DNA of 64,000 nucleotides from Talpa occidentalis (GCF_014898055.3 NW_023601104.1:44637199-44701198), one strand, 5' to 3'. Counted from the stretch's first letter, positions 23,550 through 37,409 are shown. Notes: generated from the sequence alone by a model not told the origin. Made by a program: numbers and translations.

Positions 23550-24530
23550 ATCAAGTCGAAGTTACAAGTTCTAAAAAGGATACTTGACTGAGTCAAGGAC
23601 ATTAAAAAGGCTTCTCTGAGGAGGAATATCTCTGAGCCTAAATCTAAAGAGGGCAATGCAATTAAATAGAGAGGAACAGAAGTCTTCTGAGTAGTGCATG
23701 GGACTGCCAGTTATGAGAATCTAAAGCCAGAAGGCCTGTGTGAATGGAGCAGAGAGAGCAAGAGTGGCCATGGTAGAGAATTGTGCCTTACAGCAACGTG
23801 GAGAGGTGGGCAGAAGTTGGATCATGCAAGGCTTTGTTTATGTTAATAAACTGCTATTTTTATCGTAACAATATTGCAAAGCCTTTTTTGATGTTTTACA
23901 TGAAATATAATTTTAAAAGGTGTATATAACTGTAGTATGAAGTCTGAAATTGGAAGGGTATGGAATTGAAATACCCATAAAGAAAGATTAGTGGAAACTG
24001 TTTTTTTAGGTCTAGGTAATAAAGGAACATGTTACCTGTAGAGAAATTTTTAAAAAATGCATTGCACTAAATGTCAGGCATTTTAGAAATGATCATTATG
24101 TGCCAATTATCAAAACAATTTTGGTGATTAAAGTAGTCTACTCACTTGATAGACCTCTGGAAATGGTAGCTAGTACCTTGGACCAGAGACGGCCATTTGT
24201 TCATTTAAAAATATTTTTTCAGGGGCATGTATGTGTCAGGCATTACTGAAGACATGGGAATGCATCAGTGAACAAAAAGATAAAAGTTTCCTACCCACAA
24301 GGAGTCTACATTTTTGCATGGGGAGATTGAGAATATTAAATATATATTTAGCAGCTTAGGTAGTGATAAGTTTTCTGCCTATGCTCAAGTGGAAATGTTA
24401 ATTAAGCAGTTGGCACTGAGCAGCCAAGAGCTCAAAGGAAATAGCTCTGGCTAAAGACATAATTTTGAAGGTCGTCTGTTGTAGGTAGCTTATGTTAATC
24501 ATGATTATAAAGGGAAGAAACTTAGAAGAG
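23550..24530. repeat. Ancient repeat fragments, family unresolved
   Basis: 23580-23850 (GGCTTCTCTGAGGAGG, GCCAGAAGGCCTGTG, ATCATGCAAGGCTTTG) and 24225-24400 (TGTCAGGCATTACTGAAGAC, CAGTGAACAAAAAGATAAAA, AGGAGTCTACATTTTTGCATGG-like) belong to a common ancient mammalian repeat also seen near 15.7, 30.6, 34.8 and 53.4 kb. I recognise the pattern, not a certain family name. Confidence 0.45.
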
Positions 24531-24829
24531 ATTATGGAGTGAGAAGTATAACCAGTTTAAATCCTATCACCAAAATATCCCAACATTTAATATCCAGGTA
24601 GAGAAACACAGACACAGAAAGTACAGTTACACAGGGATAAGAGCATATTACAGACTCCTAGAGACATATAAGATAATTATAAGAACAATGGCTGAAAGAA
24701 AGTTTTCCGTAGTACCAGGGCTTTAAGGATGTGCGTTTGTTACTTAGAACATTTTGAAATTTCCTGGGTTGAATATTCATATTTTCTTATTAGGTGGTAG
24801 ATAGACTCTGGGCTAACTAATCTGCTCCA

Positions 24830-25100
24830 GGACATTTATCTACTTCAATATCTCTTCAGCAGTCTGGAATATTTTCTTTGTTCAAATCATTTCATTTTTC
24901 TGGAATACTCTCATTCAATCAGTGCCAGACTAAGTCTTGCTATTTCTCTTCTGGAAAATCTCCTCCTTACTCTAGAAATTGTGAGAATAATTTGTCAATA
25001 CTCTAATATGATCAAAGATGGAGACTGTTTATTATGTGAATGTGCTCTCTACAACATGGAGCTCACATCTCTCTTTGTTCAATATTAAATAGGTATTTAT
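24830..25100 (+). repeat. L2-like fragment, plus sense
   Basis: Diverged L2-like wording: TCATTTTTCTGGAATACTCTC, TGCCAGACTAAGTC, GAAAATCTCCTCC. A second old-repeat phrase, TAGGTATTTATTGAGTGGC, follows at 25090-25110. Confidence 0.45.
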
Positions 25101-25109
25101 TGAGTGGCT

Positions 25110-28100
25110 ATTATGAGCCAGATACTGGAAAGAGTCAAACAGAGAGCTGCTGTAGACAACTGTAGTTGCTTCCTTTTAAGTGTTGGAATGAGCTTATTAG
25201 ACAGAGCACAGAGAGAACTCTGGTGCTCAAGGTGATGGTTCATGTGGTGCTACCTAAATGTCTGTGGCTTATTTCATAGTTTTTTGTTTTGTTTCTTCAT
25301 GGCTCGTCGTATCACTATTTAAAAGAAAAGAACAATTCCTTCATTCCTTTGAAAATGATGAAACCTTAATATTTAAAAGCCTCTCTGTGCAAGCTGTTGG
25401 TATGAAATATCACAACATCACGTCTGATCGTTCAATTTAAATATTAATGAATACCTTAAGCTTTATCTGGAATAGTTAATTTGAAATTTCAATTCATATT
25501 CACATCCTCCTGCAAAAAAGGAGAGAGAAGAAAGGGGGAGTCTGTGTGTTTTAAAGGATTTGTGAATAAGATTCCCCAGCAGAGACACTGTTTGCAGACA
25601 AAGCAGCACAGATGTTACTTGTCTGTCACAAGGAATGCCAGCCTATAATGAGGCTCACTTGACTCGGTATGCGTGTGTGTGTGCATGAACGTGTGTATGA
25701 CAAAGCTGATTCACTGTAAACCCAACAGCAAGCACCAGCCACTCTGCAGCATATACATACCGTGTTCTGTAGGAGAACACAGGGAACACAGAAAGCAAGA
25801 AAATGATGCTTAAGTCTAAAATACAGTTAAAAATGGGACAACATAAGTGAATTTAAAATCTGGAATCTGTGAATTTATTTTCACATTGATAACATGGCAT
25901 TCAAGTTTAATTGTATGACATAAAATAGTAAATGTTCACAAAGTATAATTTTATATAATATATATAAAAAAATCTTAGATTGGTAACCAGTTGGAGAGTG
26001 TATTTCTGTGTCCCTGTAGATCCAGGCACGGGAACAACCTGCTGCTTTTCAATCTTTCTATGAATGCCCCCAAGAAAATATTCTTGAATTTGCCTCATTG
26101 TGTTGTATGAACGGTGATTGATCTTGTCAGAGGAAAGTCAACCACACTTAGCCCCTTGCAAAGCAAACAGCACGGACGATATCTTAGTCAAGTTCTCTTT
26201 GCTGCAGCCTCAGCCGTCAAAGTCACTGGTGCAATGCAGCATTCAAGGTAATTTCCATTTAGTGGTGAAAGCTGTTTTCTTCAATTTCTTGGCTTCTTTG
26301 TCTTTTTACTTTCCCCTTATCTATCTAATACCATTCCTGTGTCATTGGCACACTTACATTTGCCTCACCTCGCTGAGTCTCCCTACCTGCGTGGCATGCA
26401 TAGAGCCCTGGCATTCCTGATGCATTATCCATCCAGGCCTTTGTTGTGTGGTGACATTCCAGAGCAGAGCTCAGCCGTGGGCATCTGCCAATGGGTAGGA
26501 ACTCTCCTCTCCGGCAATTATTCAGTTTGATTACACACGATGATAAGCTATTAAGAGGCACTCATGCACAGCCCTTTATTTACCAACAGTTGAAATCTCC
26601 CCGTTTGCTTCCACTGTGTAAGAAACTAATTGTAGTGAAGTAAACAAAAGGGAAGGGCAGTCACCTGTGGTGGGAACAGAGCTACAAAGTATGAGTTTAA
26701 GTCTCTCAAATCAAAATGGTGTCAATAGGGTCGACAGATCCTTTCCCAAACAAAGATGTATGGTGCACAGCTGGAAAGGAAGTATATCGAGTGGAGATGA
26801 CCACATAATCTAGTGTTCAGGACCCTTATTCTGATTTCTAATCATTTAGATGAACGGTCTCTGAAGCCAGAAGGGGATGATCTCATCTACAGTCCTACCT
26901 CATCAATAAAATACAGACTAGGAATTTGAAGAACAGCTGTACAAAGTTCTCTCTAACAAAAACTATAACCACAGTTATCCAGAATTCCATGTTTCCACCC
27001 ATAATCTGTAGATTTCAGTGTATTTTCCCTGTAAACAGTCATAGCAAATAATGCTTTGCATGGAAATTCCTATTATCCTCTAACTCACAAAGGTGTCTAT
27101 GGCGGACTAAGTGTTGAGTGCACCTAAGTACCAGCTGTTTGTGAGTCTCTTTATTAGATTTAAACGAGTAGTTTTGAAACAGAAGTCTTTTCTTCTGAAG
27201 AGAGGCTGTCTGTAACAAGTGCCCTTAATTCACTCAAACACAGTCACCTTAGATAATTACAAATATCCAGTATAGAGAACTCTCTCGTCCCTAATGTCCT
27301 TTATTCTCTTTTTCACAATCTCATCGCCCTCAGCCCCAACATAGGAATTTGGAGCCTTGAGAAAGAAAGAGAAAATTAATTTGTTTATCAGGCAGTGTTG
27401 GAAGTAAACGGCTTTCCTTTGAGGATTTTTTCCCTTCTTTTCACCACATTGAATTGCGAGCCCTTCCTTCCCTACTTTTTTCCTACTTGCTGATGCACTG
27501 CCTCCTCCCAGGGCAGCATCAATAAAGAGACCTGGTGATCCTGTTCCGAGTTTGTTTACTCTCAGCCACAACTGGGAATATGAGTTCCAGCAGCATACAA
27601 TGAAATCTTGCTGTTGCAGAGGGGAAAAGGAGATGGAAACTGTAATGCCCCATGGAGTTCACTGCAATAAGAATGGAGTGCACCCATGTAATTATACTAC
27701 ACCTATTTATGTATTCATAAACTATTCTCTCTATGTCCATATAGGAGCTAGTTCAATAGCATGCAGTCCATACACTGTGTTTCAGGATAACTGCAGGGAT
27801 AACAATACTAATATATTTCTGTACATACTCACAATTGCACATCAACTGGCAGGTCTACTTTCTTTTCTGTATGTTTTCCAGTGACTCATCTCAGAAAGTC
27901 AGTCAATGAGATAAGTGTCTTAGAAATAAATCTAACTCCTGGAAGCCCAATTAGTTCTCTGGGGGAAAAAAAAAAAATTCTAAGCAGATTGAGTATCTTC
28001 TCTGAAGTAAAACCACCAAATTACAACTGTTTTGAGGTGAGTGCAGAAAGATATGGGGCCTAATTAGTATGTATAGAATGTCTGAGGCACCCACTTGATG

Positions 28101-29600
28101 TTTATATTCTGCGTTGGCTAACCCCATAATTGGATGCCCTGAATATGTAAACATTTCCCAGAGAACTATAGTTTAAATTGATACTGTTTTGTAATTGCTG
28201 ACATTACCAAATTAGCAAGATTTTTCCTGGAGACCTATAAAACAGCATTAATGTACAATTATTGCAAAATGTAATCCTTGGAAGTCCTTTTGAAAACCTG
28301 AGAAATAACCAAAACCTACCCATAGGCTTCAAATTTCTATGATGATTTATCAATATTACCTCTCGTATTTTTTTCTTCTTCTAAACTAACATAAAGAAGA
28401 TATTACACGTCCACATACCTTCTTTCTCAATTTGGTTGTGGTGTCACATATTCATAAACATTCTTCACAGAGGCCAGAATTTCTGATCTCTAATTTTATT
28501 TATTAGAAATGAACCCAAAATCAGTTTTAATTTTTTAAACACTCATAATAAATAATTTTTAAATTAACAGCTTTGTTTAAATGTTATAGGAAAAAATATA
28601 AATTCAAAAATTCAAAAATATAAATAAAAATTCAGACACAAATCATTCTTAAAAGTTCTCTAGACATTCTCCATCTTTTAGAAAATACAGTTTTTTTTCA
28701 TAAATATAAATCTACCTATAGAAACATAATACAGTGCTTTTGTATTGGATTTCTTATGAGAACTCCAATTTCTCCTGTTTCTGACCAAGAAGCTTTTCCA
28801 AGTTATATTTTGAGTAGACTTTCCCTTGATGGTGGCATTTACTAAAGACCAACTGCCATCCTTCAATCTAATGAGACAGTAACTCATACTTTCTAAGTCT
28901 TAAAACACAGGCAATCTTTCCATATTCCAAAAAAGTTCATATTATATTGGAAATTTTAAGTTGTTTGGCTGTCTAGGCTATTATAATGTTTGCAGATAAG
29001 CAATCAGAGAGAATATTCTTTTACAGTGTTGTGCGTAGATTACTTTAGCAGTGCAACTGTAAAACTAGAGGAAGTAGTAAGTTCAATATTGTCCAAAGCA
29101 ATTGGTATTGGTATCAGCCTGTTTATTACAATTCCCACGCTATTAATTTTCCTCTATGGTGGAGAAATTTAACTGTGTGATAAATAGGATTATTACCAGT
29201 TATAAAATATGCAGAAGAAAATTTGGAAATAATTCTCTCCAATTCATCCTTTGGTATACTCTGTTGTATCAGTTTTGTTCATTTTAAAATAACATTAAAT
29301 CATGGCCACCACATTTATTTTAATATCCTGTGAAGAGTGTCTGATTTTTCCTATGCAGCTTCTTTTTCTAATAACTCTCTTTCCCTAACAATCTACTTGA
29401 CAAAGGCTACTCATCTTCAAAAGGACTAAAAGCGATCTTTGGTGCCCATTGTTTAAACTCATTGCCTCCCTATGCCAAAGAGCCTTTCCCTCAGAAATAC
29501 TCCCACAGACCTTTGTCTGCAGTTCTGGTAGAGCCCTGGGGATTGTGTAGGAATCATTTTCGTCTGCTCTGTGTTTCTGACTGGAATTTGTGCTTTGTGA
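25110..29600. other. Mostly unique DNA, possible conserved non-coding content
   Basis: No gene could be supported. Compared with neighbours it has fewer recognisable repeats and more balanced composition, especially 25550-25780 and 26100-27200. That could reflect regulatory constraint or simply chance. ORFs up to 110 codons (for example 27552-27884) show no recognisable domain. 29420-29620 resembles a decayed L2 tail. Confidence 0.35.
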
Positions 29601-29603
29601 GGG

Positions 29604-29943
29604 CAGGGATTATGTCTTTTTATTTTATTATTTATTTATTTTTAAAGAGAGACAGTAACTTTTTTTTTTAAGATTTATTTTATTTATTTATACAAGCACT
29701 GGGTACAGCCAGAAGTGCGGGAGGGTGAGAGAATTCACCAGAGCCAGAGCGGGGAACAGAACAGGCAGACAGACGAAATACACTGCTGAGGGGAGCAGGG
29801 GGCGGCAGGAGAGGTCTGCGCACCATGTGGGACCCTTGCCGGTGGCTGGGGATCGAACAGGTGCTGCAGAGGCTGCGGGCAGCTTCGCAACCCAGCGCTC
29901 AACTGCTGCACCACTGGGGAGGCCCAGGGATTATGTCTTTTTA
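29604..29943 (-). mobile_element. tRNA-derived SINE with compound tail
   Basis: A minus-sense SINE flanked by a 19-bp duplication CAGGGATTATGTCTTTTTA (29604-29622 and 29925-29943). The tail side (29623-29672) is unusual: a TTTATTATTTATTT stretch, then AAAGAGAGACAGTAAC, then the normal poly(T) and AAGATTTATT. About 20 bases of non-SINE sequence are thus caught between target repeat and tail. The head keeps GGGGATCGAAC at the B box. Body subtype is intermediate (AGACGAAATAC with GGCGGCAGGAG). Confidence 0.9.
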
Positions 29944-31180
29944 GATATGTAGCTTAAAACCAGATCTGACATATGGTAACCTGTTTCAGGGAGATATAGC
30001 AAAATACTAGGAAAGCTTTATAAACTCATGTTTTGTTTTGTTTTGAGGACTTTTCCTAGGGGCAAGGGAAGTTGAAATAAATTGCAGACAAAGAATTCAG
30101 GGCAAGGAACTTGCCTTATTTATTTTCAGAGCACCCAACATAAGTGCTCTCTGTGATGAGCAGTCAGTGAGTATTGAAGGAGTGGCTCATCTCTGAAGCA
30201 CATCATGGACTCAAAAATGACTTACACTTGTCAATTATAAGTGTTACATTAAAGATACTCTTTGTAAGTAAACTCACCAACTGATGTTCCAAAAATAATT
30301 AAACATTATCAAACATTCTTTTGCTATAATACACAAAGCAGAGCAGATTGATAGGCTAACAAAACAAAGGCATACATCCACTCTTTATTGTCAAGACATC
30401 CCTTTTTCATTCATATGTTCAATCATGTACTTTCTCATTCAGTCAATGATTATTTGTATTTCTCAAGTCCTATTATTTGTATGCAGTACTGGTTTTCATG
30501 TGGTTTTCAGTGAGTGGATAAAAACTAGGCATTACAGAGAAATTACAGACACAATAACAAAAAAGTTCAACTGTAAAATGTGTTGGTTACTACTAGACAA
30601 AATGTAAGGGAACCCTAATCTTGTTGGGGCTGGGGAGAGAAGGGTGGATCAAGCTAGAAGTCCTTGAGGAAATGTCATTTAAGTTGTGTCCAGAAGTAGG
30701 AGGAGAGTTTATTAAAGGGTTAGAGGGAGGGAAGAAGGAAGGAATGAAATTATAAGGCAGAGGGAATGGTGAGGTAATGTTCTAAAACAAGAAGGTACAT
30801 CTTACAGAAGGCAAGAACAACCTGAGGGTTTTAACAAGAGAGTTTGTCAGTTTTTAAATCAACATTTATATTTTTAATATTCTGAACATGTTTCTGAAGT
30901 AGCAAGAAATTTCTAATGTCAACCCTAAATACTTTCAATTCTTTGTAATAATTCTATCCTTAATATGGATCACCAATAACTTATTTTTAAGAGATTAGAA
31001 ACTAGAAAACCAAGGAACCAGTTATGGTAGATTGTGATTAGTTGAGTAGGCCTGGTTCTCATGAATGGGAAGAGGAGAGGAGTTATATGAAAGTTTAAGG
31101 AGTTGAAGCCACGCCTAAATAGTGACTAGCCCACATGCACTTAGTTTTCCAGATAAATATCATGTCTTATATTTGCTGAT
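29944..31180. other. Unique DNA with an old repeat near 30.43-30.84 kb
   Basis: 30430-30840 carries the same unresolved ancient repeat pattern as 23.6-24.4 kb (TCAGTCAATGATTATTTG, GAAATGTCATTTAAG, GGGTTAGAGGGAGGG). No gene is seen. Confidence 0.4.
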
Positions 31181-31250
31181 ACTAAATAAATAAATAGTAG
31201 ATAGATAGATAGATACATATGTACATACATACATATGTACATACATACTT
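31180..31250. repeat. Compound tetranucleotide microsatellite
   Basis: AAAT units, then TAGA units, then CATA/TGTA units including two copies of ACATATGTACATACAT. Confidence 0.92.
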
Positions 31251-33170
31251 CATCAAGCTCTGGGCAAGTGGTAGTGAGAAGCTGACCTTACAAGAAGGAT
31301 GATAGGGTGCATAAAATAGGAGGTCTCGGTGTAAACTCCTGTCCCTAGCAATTTTATGGAAATTATATAGGTGACAAGCAGCTGTCTTTTGCTATGGTGA
31401 AATGCACAGCCTTCGAGTATCAACACAGGCTAAAACAAGATATATTACCATGGCAACCACAATTCCAATCTTGAACCAGAAAATGGACATTCTGTAAATG
31501 TGCAGAATTTATCAAGGTGGTCTAGCACAGTTCCCAGGGGGCTGGTACTAGAGATGGGATAGGAGTCAGTAAGAAGTCATATACTGTTTCTCATACCTTT
31601 ATGTTGGAGAGTAGTTAGCATCTCTACACAACTCATTTCCTCTACTTTATTCTGCTATTATGCAGAAATGACTATCTGTCTGAAAAGTATGGCTTTCACA
31701 TTATGGGGCGGAGGGGAAGCTGCTGACAGGTGTTTCCTTGTGGTTTTGACTTTTTACATTATCATAAATTGATTGTAGGTGGCCTTGCACAGATTTCTAG
31801 GCATTATCATGCATTTTCAATGTTATTCTTAGAAAACTTCAGGTAAGAAATAAATACCAAATTTTCATCTATTTATTTTTGCCTATTGTTTGTTTAAAAA
31901 CAATATACAGTGGGAATTTTAAAATCACTCAGAGCTAGTTGTGTCAAATTTCATGCCATATAATGCACTCACTCTATTTGATGGATTAATATAGAAATGA
32001 TCACCATAGAATTAATATTCAAAAATGATAAGTTGCTTGAATTTATAGAAAAAGGATTAAATGATTAAGGGCTATGCTCCTAAATTATAGCGCTTTCTGA
32101 GGAATTTTTATCAAGTTCAAACAAAAATTTGTGAAAAAGAAATCTCACAGTTTGAATTAATGAATTGCTCCTGTTGAGACAACTAGAAAAGCATGACTAT
32201 TTTAATCTTTTTACATTAATAGAAAATTTAAAATCCTTTTTAAAGGAAAGTTTCTAAGATTAAAAACAAGATTTTATTATTCATAAAAGCTAGTAATTCA
32301 TTATTTAAAATCTGGAAGTGCTGGTCAAGCACATGAAGCTGTAAGTGAGAAAGCATTAACCATTCTTATTCACAGCAATGTGTGCATACACGATTTTCTT
32401 TTTCTTCTCACATGCACATAGACATACAATATCTTCAGTATCAAAGATTTATTCTCTCAGCAGTGCTGTTGAAGGGAGAAAGGAAGGTGACATGAGCAAG
32501 TGAATTCTGATGGAAAGATGGAGAGAGAGAAATCACTTTCAAATATTTTTCATGACTAGAAGGTCCTCCTTTTGTTTACATTCAATTTGCACTTGACTCC
32601 TCATTAACATATGCCCTTATTCATCTTTTCATAGCAGGGATTCACAGCAACCTAGAAAAAGACAGACAGACATTGTAAGCTTTCTTGCACAATAGGTTGG
32701 AGGACAAAGTTGTCTTGTTTGTATAACTTTAGCCTTTTTGATATTACTGGAGTGTAATAGAGCACCCTCACAGAGAACAGCCCTGAGTTATAGACATTGG
32801 GGAGATGAATGAGCAATTCATCCAAAGCTTCCTTTGGATAGGCAAACAGTCTTAGACCTGTGTGTGAACTACTCTCCAGGCAGCTGGGGAATAGGTCAAG
32901 TCAATGTCATTCTTTCCCTGAAAGTACTTTCTGTTCTAGGCATGGGGTCCTTTCAAAGCAGCAAGAAGTATCACACAGATGACTCAGCGTCATGCACAGG
33001 TGCTGGTTGGATCCAGTCCTTGGACCTGGGATGATCGCTGTTCAGATCATCAGTGAGATGTTAAAGAATTTCAATCTGGGATCAGAAACAAAGTGTGCAT
33101 TCTCCTTTATCATTTTCCTAAAATTCATAGTCAAGTTAGTTTGCCTTAGATCCTGACTTTTTCATTTTTT
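31251..33170. other. AT-rich unique DNA, nothing recognised
   Basis: No gene, RNA or named repeat could be supported in this stretch. Confidence 0.4.
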
Positions 33171-33340
33171 CTGTGTGTGACATTACTAAACTATCTTTCG
33201 TTAGCTTTACTGTCTTCATCTATAATAATGGTAACAAAATAACCTAACTTGTAGTGGTATTTCCAGGATTAAAGAGATAACACGTGGAAAACTATTGCAA
33301 AATCTTGGCACATAGCAAGTCAGTCTCTTCCAAGCACATA
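33170..33340 (+). repeat. MIR fragment, plus sense
   Basis: Order ACTGTCTTCATCTATAATAA, GGTAACAAAATAACC, GTAGTGGTATTTCCAGGATT, AAAGAGATAACACG, CTTGGCACATAGCAAG matches the MIR core and 3' half. Diverged. Confidence 0.65.
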
Positions 33341-36050
33341 AATCAGAGATTTAGTGCTCTTGAGTACTTTGTTCATATCCCTCAACTGTTTCTTATAAAC
33401 TATTAAAGAAAAGAATATAAAGCTTTAACCTAATTAATAAGTCTATTTGAAATCTGAGGACTCCATTAAGGAATTTTAGAACAAGGATTTTATGATCTGT
33501 CCTAAATACCTTAGTTCTATTTTATGTCCTGTCTTAGATTATTCAGGGAAGTACATCTTCACAAGAGTGCACAGAAATCGGAAAAATTAAAAGCAAAGCA
33601 AACTCTGACAATTTAAGATCAGCTAATTTACCTGTTAGAGAGTGTGTCCTGATTTCCTTAGAGCTATTAAGAAAAAAAGATAAGAAAAACAATAACTTCT
33701 TCATGGTGATGGGTAATAATTTAAAGGTCAAACCAAGTATTTTCACATGTGAAAACTTGTAGCCTGTTTCAAAAAAAATAAATAGGAAAGAATGTAAAAC
33801 AAATGCTCTGACTAGATAAAATTTTTAATGTATTTGATATCTTAGAGGATTATTTTTTATTCTTTTTTTTTTGCATTAGTAGACCTTTTAAAACGATCAA
33901 ACTTGTGTAACACAAGGCAGTCTGTGTTCTGAAATCTCTATCTCAAACACTCTCTTGAAAAGAATATAGCCAAACTGTCATTTTCAGGTAGGAATAATCC
34001 TTTGTTACTATAATATAAGCTTAAAGCTTCTTAAAATTCCACTATATTAGAAAATCCAGGATATCTTAATTTTCTCTTAAAGGTTGCTAGGAATTTTGTA
34101 CAACTAAGTGGAATTTCATCTCTACATATCTTATTAAAACAACAACTGTAGCATCATAAGTTTGGTCATCATCATTCCAGGATCTGGCTTAAACTTACCT
34201 TATTTGAAGAAACCAATCATATACATTACAAAATATCACAGATTTATATAGTAAGGGACTGTAGAAACAAATCTTATATTCTTATCCTAATGACTAACCT
34301 GATGTATGTTTGATCAAATTCTTTTTCTAATTTTGTGTTAAATCTGAAAACCATTGTAATAATTAGCTGTTATTTTCCTGCCAACGCTCATGATGATTGT
34401 GAAACTATAAACCATGGGGGAAATATTCTGGTACTTTACTAAACATTACAATGAAGAAAGTCATCTCAGTAATTTCTAAGACTCTATCATTCATTTTCAT
34501 TTCCTCTCTTATAATTCTAAGTTCCTAATGACAACATGTTATGGTGCCATCATTTACTTTGGGGTTGATTTAGGATGGACATTGGAATTTACAGTTTTAA
34601 CACCTCACAACATACAAAAGCAAAATATGGGATAATTGAGACAAAAAGCATTGTGAAAATTAAATTTTACTTGGTGACCTCTTAAAATATCTTGCTAAAA
34701 TTTCATTTGTGAAGGAAGTTCTAACCAATGAAATGAACGTTGACTGGATGTTTCAATAGTGTATAGGTTATTATCATAGTAACTTTTATTTATTATTTAT
34801 TCATTTAACAAACATTCACTGAGCACTATAAGATGGATAATATCTTGTTGTATGTTGAAACATTCAAAGTAATATAGTTTAACAACTTCAAATTAAAACT
34901 GATAAAATTTTTATACAAACTAGCTGGTGATTCAAATGAAAATCAAAACATTTGGTAATGATATAGGTGTTCAGAGAAAGAAGAAAACAATTTATGAAGG
35001 AAAGCAAAAAGGAGGGAGTAATTTGATGTAACAGTTGTGAATCTTGTTAAATATTGCAGCATTATGAAAAAATGTGTTGTATAAGAATTAGCAAGAACAT
35101 TAAAAAAAGGGGATGGACATAGGAGGGTTTTGTGTATTCCCTTAATAATGACAGACTTTGAGTTGGTTAAAAAATCTGCTACTTATAATCTGTGACAGCA
35201 TGGAGAAGATGTGAATGTTTGAAAATCGTCTTTGCTACCTGCTTATTGTCTAGATGCACAATGACATCCATGGATGAACTGCATAATGCTTTCTTATATG
35301 TTCATTTCCAACAAACTGCAGTTTGATAGGATATTATTAATGTGAGAGTTGCACAAATTGTTTTGGTTAAGATGATTTGGGGAAGTAATACGAAGTTAAG
35401 GAGGTTTTTTAAAGAAGGACTTCATGTAGCTTCTACTGTTCTTATATGTACTGTGGAATTTATAGGGGGCTTTGCAACAAAAATGATTTGCAAATTAATT
35501 AAAATAGAATTAATCTCTAATGTTGTGCCATTAGTTTTCTGTGGACTTGCTGGTGAGAAATGATAGACTTGATAGTGAGAGGCTACTTCTCTTCTCATCC
35601 AATGATTTCCTTTCTACAACCTCAGTTTTAATGCCTTGAAGTTGACAACAACAGAGATGCTAATTTACTGAGCATTTATAGGAAACATCTCTTTTCACAG
35701 TTTTAGTTTTGGAATAACTTAGCAAAATCTTTTTCAGTTATTACCTGAAATCAATATAAGATCAAAATAAATTCTGCTTTAAAAATATGTAACTTTTGAT
35801 CTTTGGCTATATTTAACATTTTAGTGCTTTCCTTTAAGAGGAGCTGTCATTTTGTTATGGTAAATATTGACAATAATTTAAGAAAATTAACTTTAAGATT
35901 AAATTATTGACCTTATAGTCAGCATTCTTTTTTTATTATCCCACAGCTTTTGGTTGTTTGTCAATCATATGCAGGAATTGGATTAATTTTCTCTTTTTTT
36001 CCAGTTATTGACTTTCGTTCCTTAAGTATAATTTGATGAAAAAGGCTTCT
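33341..36050. other. AT-rich unique DNA, nothing certain
   Basis: No gene is supported. 34790-34850 (TTATTCATTTAACAAACATT, then CACTGAGCACTATAAG) is a remnant of an ancient mammalian repeat. The 73-codon ORF at 35342-35563 has no recognisable domain. Confidence 0.4.
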
Positions 36051-36059
36051 AGACTAAAA

Positions 36060-36240
36060 ATTCCCATAGTATTCTGTGTGTACTGCTATCAAATTACTTA
36101 CCACTCTGTACTCTAGTGTCTGCCTTCTGGTCTTTCTTTACACCGACTGTATTTTGAATCACTATATGCATATTGTCCGGATTCAAGTTACTGCTTAATA
36201 ATTGTTGGATAAATGAGTGAATTAATGAATGGGTCTTTTA
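36060..36240 (+). repeat. L2-like tail, plus sense
   Basis: Ends with TACTGCTTAATAATTGTTGG followed by ATAAATGAGTGAATTAATGA, the pattern of an L2 3' terminus. Strongly diverged. Confidence 0.45.
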
Positions 36241-37400
36241 TGCATTTATGAATTAGGAAACTCCCTATGTATGTGCTTATGAGGCTATATAAGGCAGAAA
36301 TGATTCATAAATACAGCACACACCTCTTTACTCCTTGAGCCATGTCCTCTATACTATTAAGTGTTCCAGGATTTAAGGATTTTTATTTGAAGCCATAATT
36401 TACAAATGTGAAACAAGAAATTCTCCCAATATTTCATCTTCCTTTTTCCTTCTTGTTCCTCATTTCCTCCCTTTCTTTCATCTTTTACAATGAACAGATG
36501 GGCTGTTCCCAAGTTTTTGCAAATCTACTTGCTGAACATTCTTACAGACTAAGCAACAATTGAAAATTAAATCCAACAGTTGTTTTACTGCTCTCCCATC
36601 AACTGGAGCAATAAAATGATTCCACTGGAGCATTCCTGCCACTAGAAAATGTGATAGTGCCGTTTGCCATTTCCTTGTACTTTCATAAGTGATAATAGAT
36701 GATTTTTTCTTCTCTCTCTCTCTCTCTCCTTGGTCTTCTGCATATGTTAATGATTTCAAATTCTTTTAGCTGCAGAAACTTTCTTTCAAAGAAATCCTAT
36801 GTGTTTTTCTAGTTATAGAAAATTAGAACCTCTAGATGACGATTAGGAAAATGTGGCAGGTAATCGCCCACCTTCTTGTTTAAAGTCTGTCCAATGGCCT
36901 CTCAGATATACCTACGTGTATCGGGAACACTACTGCAAAACCACTGGGTGAAAGTGTAGTTTTTTTTTTTTTTTTAACTAAAGAATGGGGGACTCCATAT
37001 TTGATACTTTAATCTACAGTTTCCCCTTCTGTTGTAGGATTTTCTGGGCCCCACAGTTCTGGTCAATCCTCAAGATACTAATAATCCAAGGATATGATTT
37101 TTGAAGTCATCGATAAGCTAAAAACTCAGCATCACACTTTAGCTTGTTTGCTTGTTTTGCGGAGGATCTATAAGGCTGTGTTTTGTCTGAAAATAAACAC
37201 ACAGATTTAGAAGAGGAAATAACAGGGGTCTAGATGGTGTAGAGCATTAATACAAATGAAGCACAATCAAACAAACCTCCAGACTAGTAATCTGAATCTC
37301 TTCCAGAACAATAACAGCTAAAAATTGTCAACTTCTGACAGCTGTTTGATAGTTGATAGAAAATGTGGTAGGACTCTCTATCTAGCTCACATTATGCAGG
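36241..37400. other. Unique DNA with short CT and poly(T) tracts
   Basis: A TC-rich run at 36711-36729 and a poly(T) at 36960-36975 are the only notable features. No gene or RNA was recognised. Confidence 0.4.
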
Positions 37401-37409
37401 TGTCCACAT

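Noticed and set aside
27552..27884. 110-codon ORF as a coding exon
   Set aside because: No recognisable domain, and it overlaps an opposing ORF; no splice-site or conservation evidence from sequence alone.
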